Source: Sulfurimonas gotlandica GD1
Lineage (GTDB): Bacteria > Campylobacterota > Campylobacteria > Campylobacterales > Sulfurimonadaceae
DNA length: 64,000 nucleotides
Assembly (NCBI RefSeq): GCF_000242915.1
Contig: NZ_AFRZ01000001.1
Coordinates: 1,302,001-1,366,000 of the forward strand
Reading direction: 5' to 3'
The notes under the pieces are model-generated. The model did not search any database, was not told the origin of the DNA, and was given only the letters and a program-made list of their open reading frames with translations. Of this stretch, positions 59,887-64,000 are shown piece by piece; position 1 is the first letter of the stretch, and each line of letters opens with the position of its first letter. The position numbers and the translations under genes were made by a program.

Positions 59887-60763
59887 CAAGTAGCAAAACG
59901 GCTACCGTAGAATCTACCTTACCTCTTAAAGAGAGAGCTTTTCTAACATCACTCTCTTTTATCTCAATGCGTCCACTTCCAAAATAGGGTTTCTCTTTTA
60001 ACTTACCAAAGTAGTAAGTATCTCCGCCAAGAGAGATATCCAAACTCATAGCCATAGCAGTTATAGGGTGTCCTGCATTTGGTGAGTCGTGTTTCGCTCC
60101 ATTCTCATAAAAAGAAAATATATCTTTTTGTTTAAAAAGAAGCATAATCAAAACAGCAGTCACTCTTGAAGGGATGTAGTTTGCAATATCATCTAGTTTA
60201 GCTGCAACTTTTCCGTAGTTCTCGTATTTGTCATTTCTGTAGCCTACCATAGAGTCCATAGTGTTAATGGCTTTATAGATGATGATGCCGGGAAGTCCAA
60301 AGAGTAAGAGATAAAAAAGAGGAGCGATAACTCCATCACTTAGGTTTTCAGCATATGTTTCTATGGAAGCTTTATAAATATCACTTTCACTCATCTGCTC
60401 TACATCACGAGAAACTAACTTTGCTATAACCTCTTGTTTGTTTTGGCTAACTAAAACATCTTTTACAGAGTCATAAAGCATTCTATGAGCTAGAAACATA
60501 GATGCTATAAATGAAGATATGATTATGTTTACAGCATCGTTCATCTCACTCAGATATAGATAGATGCTAATAGATATAAAACTAACCAAACTCAAAACAA
60601 ACAAAACAAGTAACAAACCTCTGAGGATACTGTTTTTGTAAAATCTCTTCTCAAAAAAAGTAATCATCTCACCTATGATAATAATCGGATGTTTGATAAA
60701 CCTAAACTCACCAAAGAGTTTGTCTGTGAAGTAGGCGAAAAGGGATATTAAAATATTACTCAT
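59858..60763 (-). CDS. cobD: Adenosylcobinamide-phosphate synthase CobD/CbiB
   Basis: 301 residues, an integral membrane protein with about five hydrophobic helices. Family motifs are RFIKHPIIIIGEMITFFEKR near the start, LSDGVIAPLFYLLLFGLPG in the middle, and GAKHDSPNAGHPITAMAMSL. It attaches aminopropanol phosphate to adenosylcobyric acid in B12 synthesis. A GGDEF gene separates it from cobQ, all on one strand with gaps of 11 and 63 bases, so a B12 unit interrupted by a cyclase gene is implied. The Gly/Asp-rich PNAGHP motif is intact. Confidence 0.92.
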   Translation of the reverse strand: MSNILISLFAYFTDKLFGEFRFIKHPIIIIGEMITFFEKRFYKNSILRGLLLVLFVLSLVSFISISIYLYLSEMNDAVNIIISSFIASMFLAHRMLYDSVKDVLVSQNKQEVIAKLVSRDVEQMSESDIYKASIETYAENLSDGVIAPLFYLLLFGLPGIIIYKAINTMDSMVGYRNDKYENYGKVAAKLDDIANYIPSRVTAVLIMLLFKQKDIFSFYENGAKHDSPNAGHPITAMAMSLDISLGGDTYYFGKLKEKPYFGSGRIEIKESDVRKALSLRGKVDSTVAVLLLAILVTLQVL

Positions 60764-60774
60764 ATAGTTTGTTG

Positions 60775-62709
60775 CTAACAGCTTTGGGAAATAGCTTGAT
60801 TTCGTCCACCTTCTTTAGCACTGTAGAGTAACTCATCAATACGTTTTAAAACAGTGTCTTCATCCATACTGCATGAAAGTGTTAAGACTAAAAGGCCTAA
60901 AGAAATAGTTACAAAATCACTCACTTCACTTGTTTTATGTTCAAGCCCAATATCTTCAACTGATTTAACTATTTTAGAAGAAAAGGTTTTGGCTTCTTCG
61001 AAGTTTTTCATCCCTGAACAAATAATTATAAACTCTTCTCCCCCGACTCTAAAAAGGTAATCACCTGCACGTTGTAGTCTCCTAGAGACCTGTTTAACAA
61101 CTTTTTGCAGAGCTTCATCTCCTTTTATATGTCCATAAGTATCATTATATTTTTTAAAGTAATCAATATCTAGCATCGCAATAGAAAATATATCGCCTTT
61201 ACGTCTTGCACGCTTGAGTTCTTTTGTAAATATTTGGTTGAAGAAACGACGATTATAAGCCCCAGTCAACTCATCTTTTATAGAAATCTCTTCGATTAGT
61301 TTTTGGTCTGTTATATTTTCTCTGATTGATGTATACCCGACAATATTACCATCATCAAGTATGGGAGATATATGAGCTATGATACAAAACACTTCTCCAT
61401 TTTTACGAATATTTCTTATCTCACCAGACCAACTCTTACCATTTAAAATAGTAAGCCACATCTTTTTATAAAATGAATCAGGAGTATTTGGGTCTTTTAA
61501 AATTCTGTGATTTTCTCCTATAAGCTCATCTTTGGAATAACCGGAGAGTTTTGTATAGGCCGTACTGATATCAGTAATATTACCATCTAAATCTGTACTT
61601 GTCATATAAACATATTTATCAATAATCTTTAGTTGTTCTTCTAGCTCATCCTTGAATATTTTTAATTCGTCATGTAGTCTTAGTGGATAGCGAGAGAGTA
61701 TTATAGCAATAGGCAAAGATACAAGAAGAATGATTAAGCTCATTACTATCATGTAATCTACTATATCTTTTGTATACTCCATAAGCTTTTCTGTTTTCTC
61801 TTCGAGGAGAATTTTTAAGCCTTCATCATTTTTAATGATGTCAGAGAGCTCAATATTAGAATGTTGTTTTTGAAAAAATAGGTTAAAAAGAAAGGTGTAT
61901 TCATCTTGATCGGTTGCGTATCTTACATCTTTTGCACTATTAAGGTATCGTGTCCATTCTCCATGATTTTCTTTATATCCTCTAAGATTATTGGTAAGTA
62001 TATGAGCATCTTTGTCTATTATGGCTACATGGAAAAGTTCAGATTCCATAACTTCTTCTAAAATTTTCTCCATAAAAATATTGATTATTAGCATACCTCT
62101 GAATTCATCATTAAAGTAATATGGCTTAGCTATACGTAATGTTGGTTTAATCGGCTGTACAATTTCCCCACGTTCCATATTTAAATCTATCTTTGAAAAC
62201 CATATTGTCCCTTTAGTCATCTTTTTAACATCTTTAAAGTAATAACGATCTGCTTTATTTTGAAGATCTTTTTCATCTACTTGATAAGGAGAATCAGCAA
62301 TGGAGTCTCGGTCAATTCTTATAGCTTCACATCCATGTTTACCAAGAAATCTAAACTGCATAATATTTGAATCGGAGTGAGCTATAGCCATCATAATGCT
62401 AGTAATTTGTTTTTTTTCTTGTGTAGAATCTGTTGGATTGCTTTGTATAAAACGTTCGAATTCTATTGTTCTATCCACAGCCCTAAGATAATTTCTGAAA
62501 TTATCAGTTTGTGTGTGTATAAAGTCTTTTTTGTAAGCAAGAGTTCTCTTTGCTGAAACATCAAACTCTTTATGAATCGTATTTAACTGGTAATATCCAC
62601 TAACAACTATTGAGATAGTCGAAATAATAAAACCGACAGCCACAAATAGCATGATAAGGACTAAACGGTAGTGATATTTACTTGTTTTAGGAATCAGTTT
62701 TGATAACAA
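60775..62709 (-). CDS. Cache-PAS-GGDEF diguanylate cyclase
   Basis: 644 residues, with TTG as apparent start (62709; GAGGGG upstream). Two transmembrane helices (about 15-38 and 315-340) enclose a Cache-type sensor of ~275 residues (with DSNIMQFRFLGKHGCEAIRI and RGMLIINIFMEK). An Aer-type PAS domain follows (about 360-470, GENHRILKDPNTPDSFY) and then GGDEF. The signature GGEEF is intact with I-site RAGD nine residues before it and DIDYFKKYNDTYGHIKGD. It should synthesise cyclic di-GMP under control of both a periplasmic ligand and the PAS. Its place between cobD and cobQ is unexpected; co-transcription would tie it to B12 genes. Confidence 0.88.
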   Translation of the reverse strand: MLSKLIPKTSKYHYRLVLIMLFVAVGFIISTISIVVSGYYQLNTIHKEFDVSAKRTLAYKKDFIHTQTDNFRNYLRAVDRTIEFERFIQSNPTDSTQEKKQITSIMMAIAHSDSNIMQFRFLGKHGCEAIRIDRDSIADSPYQVDEKDLQNKADRYYFKDVKKMTKGTIWFSKIDLNMERGEIVQPIKPTLRIAKPYYFNDEFRGMLIINIFMEKILEEVMESELFHVAIIDKDAHILTNNLRGYKENHGEWTRYLNSAKDVRYATDQDEYTFLFNLFFQKQHSNIELSDIIKNDEGLKILLEEKTEKLMEYTKDIVDYMIVMSLIILLVSLPIAIILSRYPLRLHDELKIFKDELEEQLKIIDKYVYMTSTDLDGNITDISTAYTKLSGYSKDELIGENHRILKDPNTPDSFYKKMWLTILNGKSWSGEIRNIRKNGEVFCIIAHISPILDDGNIVGYTSIRENITDQKLIEEISIKDELTGAYNRRFFNQIFTKELKRARRKGDIFSIAMLDIDYFKKYNDTYGHIKGDEALQKVVKQVSRRLQRAGDYLFRVGGEEFIIICSGMKNFEEAKTFSSKIVKSVEDIGLEHKTSEVSDFVTISLGLLVLTLSCSMDEDTVLKRIDELLYSAKEGGRNQAISQSC

Positions 62710-62772
62710 AAGAACACCCCTCTTTGTAGCTATATAAGTATATTATATATCAAGAAAGCTGATTTTACAATC

Positions 62773-64000
62773 TTAGCTATTTAACTCTTTGACTATTTTG
62801 TCCATATCTATATGCTCCTCAATATGAGATGCAAACTCTTTTATGGCTTTGGCTTTGAACTTTTTAAAGTTGTAGCCTTTGTAGTTAGGATTTATCTCGC
62901 TAAAGAGCATCTCTCTTATTTCATCGCTATCAAACAGACCGTGGATGAAAGTTCCATAGAGATTTTCTTTAGACTTGCATCTCTTCTTTGCGATGCCGTT
63001 ATGAATCTCATAGCCATCGACTATACATTTAAAGATTCTGTAACTACCTTTTTTTACAATCTTTTCTTTCTGGAAAGTCACATCGCCTTTTAGTCGTCCG
63101 AAGCCTTTTGTAATCTCTGCATCTGACTCAACTTTATCTGGGTCTAAAATACGCTCAAACATCATCTCGTAACCACCACAGATAGCAACTACTTTTTGCT
63201 CCGTAGAACTAAGTTTCTCTTCAAAACCACGCTCACGTAACCAAGCCAAATCATCCACAACTCTTTTACTTCCTGGAAGAACAACTAAGTCACAAGTCGC
63301 CATATCTCCAGCGTTTGAGATGAAAGAGAGTTCTACTTCTCTATCAACTACGAGAGGCTCAAAATCTGTAAAGTTACTGATGTGAGGAAGCTTGATAACT
63401 CCGACTTTGATGATAGCATCTCTAGTATCCTGAACATAGTTCATAATCGACTCGCTGTCTTCAAACCCAAGGTTAAAAGGTTTAAAAGGAACAACTCCAA
63501 GAACAGGAATCTTAAACTTTTTTTCTATGATTTTAACACCCTTATCAAAAAGGCTCATATCTCCCTGAAACTTGTTTACGATGACACCAATGACATTCTT
63601 CTGCAGTTTTTTTGGAAGTAGGTGATATACCCCATAGATGGACGCAAAAACACCACCTCTTTGTATGTCGGCAACTAAGATGATTTTTGTGTTAAACTCA
63701 TCTGCAATGTAAATGTTAGATAGGTCTTTATCCATCAAGTTTAGCTCAACTGGACTACCTGCACCTTCAGCTACGATGCAACCGTATTGCTTTTGAAGTT
63801 TTAAAAATGCACGTTTGACATGTGGCCGAAGAGTTTTGATATCACGGTAATAATCCCAAACATCTTTGTCCCCAACACTCTTACCATTTACAATCATGTG
63901 GGCTTTTGACTTTCCACCTGACTTTAGTAAAATAGGATTCATATCCGGAGTAGTTTTCAGTCCAATCGCTCGTGCGGCAAAATACTGAGGAATAGCAATC
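62773..64000 (-). CDS. cobQ: Cobyric acid synthase CobQ (5' end outside window)
   Basis: About 409 residues visible; the frame is open through the right edge, where IAIPQYFAARAIGLKTTPD leads into MNPILLKSGG, so the N-terminal P-loop part is missing. An in-frame ATG at 63942 is internal. Visible landmarks: GCIVAEGAGSPVELNLMDKD, VADIQRGGVFASIYG, the glutaminase region LVVLPGSKRVVDDLAWLRER, the Cys in VVAICGGYEMMF, and the C-terminal His in GTFIHGLF. The enzyme amidates four side chains of adenosylcobyrinic diamide using glutamine and ATP. It is upstream of the GGDEF gene and cobD on the same strand. Confidence 0.94.
   Translation of the reverse strand, partial: IAIPQYFAARAIGLKTTPDMNPILLKSGGKSKAHMIVNGKSVGDKDVWDYYRDIKTLRPHVKRAFLKLQKQYGCIVAEGAGSPVELNLMDKDLSNIYIADEFNTKIILVADIQRGGVFASIYGVYHLLPKKLQKNVIGVIVNKFQGDMSLFDKGVKIIEKKFKIPVLGVVPFKPFNLGFEDSESIMNYVQDTRDAIIKVGVIKLPHISNFTDFEPLVVDREVELSFISNAGDMATCDLVVLPGSKRVVDDLAWLRERGFEEKLSSTEQKVVAICGGYEMMFERILDPDKVESDAEITKGFGRLKGDVTFQKEKIVKKGSYRIFKCIVDGYEIHNGIAKKRCKSKENLYGTFIHGLFDSDEIREMLFSEINPNYKGYNFKKFKAKAIKEFASHIEEHIDMDKIVKELNS

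Noticed and set aside
1-64000. CRISPR arrays, transposases, integrases, att sites, phage genes
   Set aside because: No regularly spaced repeats, no transposase or integrase motifs and no compositional break were seen; the only long repeat is the chemoreceptor pair.

Overview
The window looks like chromosomal DNA from a free-living, flagellated Campylobacterota (epsilonproteobacterial) species, probably close to Sulfurimonas. This is inferred from AT-rich coding sequence, the fliK-flgD-flgE order behind sigma54-type promoters, soluble TlpD-like receptors with CZB zinc domains, many sensor kinases with an AHQWKQPL phosphorylation motif, and autotroph-type housekeeping genes. No database search was possible. 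I see no prophage, insertion sequence, CRISPR array or rRNA. Genes are tightly packed and no gene-free stretch exceeds about 225 bases.

Layout. 0-3.8 kb: end of dnaG, a sensor kinase, a PP-loop RNA-modification-like enzyme, and a small degenerate GGDEF-like protein. 3.8-9.6 kb: hook genes fliK, flgD and two flgE paralogues, with two sigma54 promoters. 9.6-12.2 kb: purT, a 2-hydroxyacid dehydrogenase and a YqaA-like membrane protein with no ordinary start codon. 12.2-18.0 kb: an apparent operon of a double-binding-domain sensor kinase, a di-heme cytochrome c peroxidase and a hybrid kinase. 18.0-20.4 kb: an atypical two-subunit succinate dehydrogenase/fumarate reductase. 20.4-36 kb: a dense signalling region with two diguanylate cyclases (one with a zinc-binding CZB domain), a DUF1538 transporter fused to a PII-like domain, tRNA-Ser, three CZB chemoreceptors, an Aer/CetB-like PAS partner and a LapD/LapG-type pair. 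36-46 kb: MFS transporter, MscS with two DUF481 proteins, a porin, another PAS-GGDEF protein, and a metal-uptake locus (ZnuA, ZnuB, an outer-membrane protein and small proteins) that lacks an ATPase gene. 46-64 kb: ppsA, a PAS-PP2C phosphatase, a SUV3-like helicase, HD-GYP, a heme-c chemoreceptor, amrS, rnz, ald, and the cobalamin genes cobD and cobQ separated by a Cache-PAS-GGDEF cyclase.

How it fits together. The window is dominated by signal transduction: three histidine kinases, four chemoreceptors, four catalytic-looking diguanylate cyclases, one HD-GYP, one LapD-like receptor and one PP2C phosphatase. Two themes recur: zinc (four CZB domains plus the metal-uptake locus) and Aer-type PAS domains (five genes with different outputs).

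The most unusual structures are: a 294-bp inverted repeat with one mismatch, carried by two chemoreceptor genes and bracketing lapD-lapG; the PII-fused DUF1538 transporter translationally coupled to a CZB-GGDEF cyclase; the kinase-peroxidase-kinase operon; and an SdhAB pair that lacks the covalent-FAD histidine and a nearby membrane anchor and has an extra cluster cysteine.
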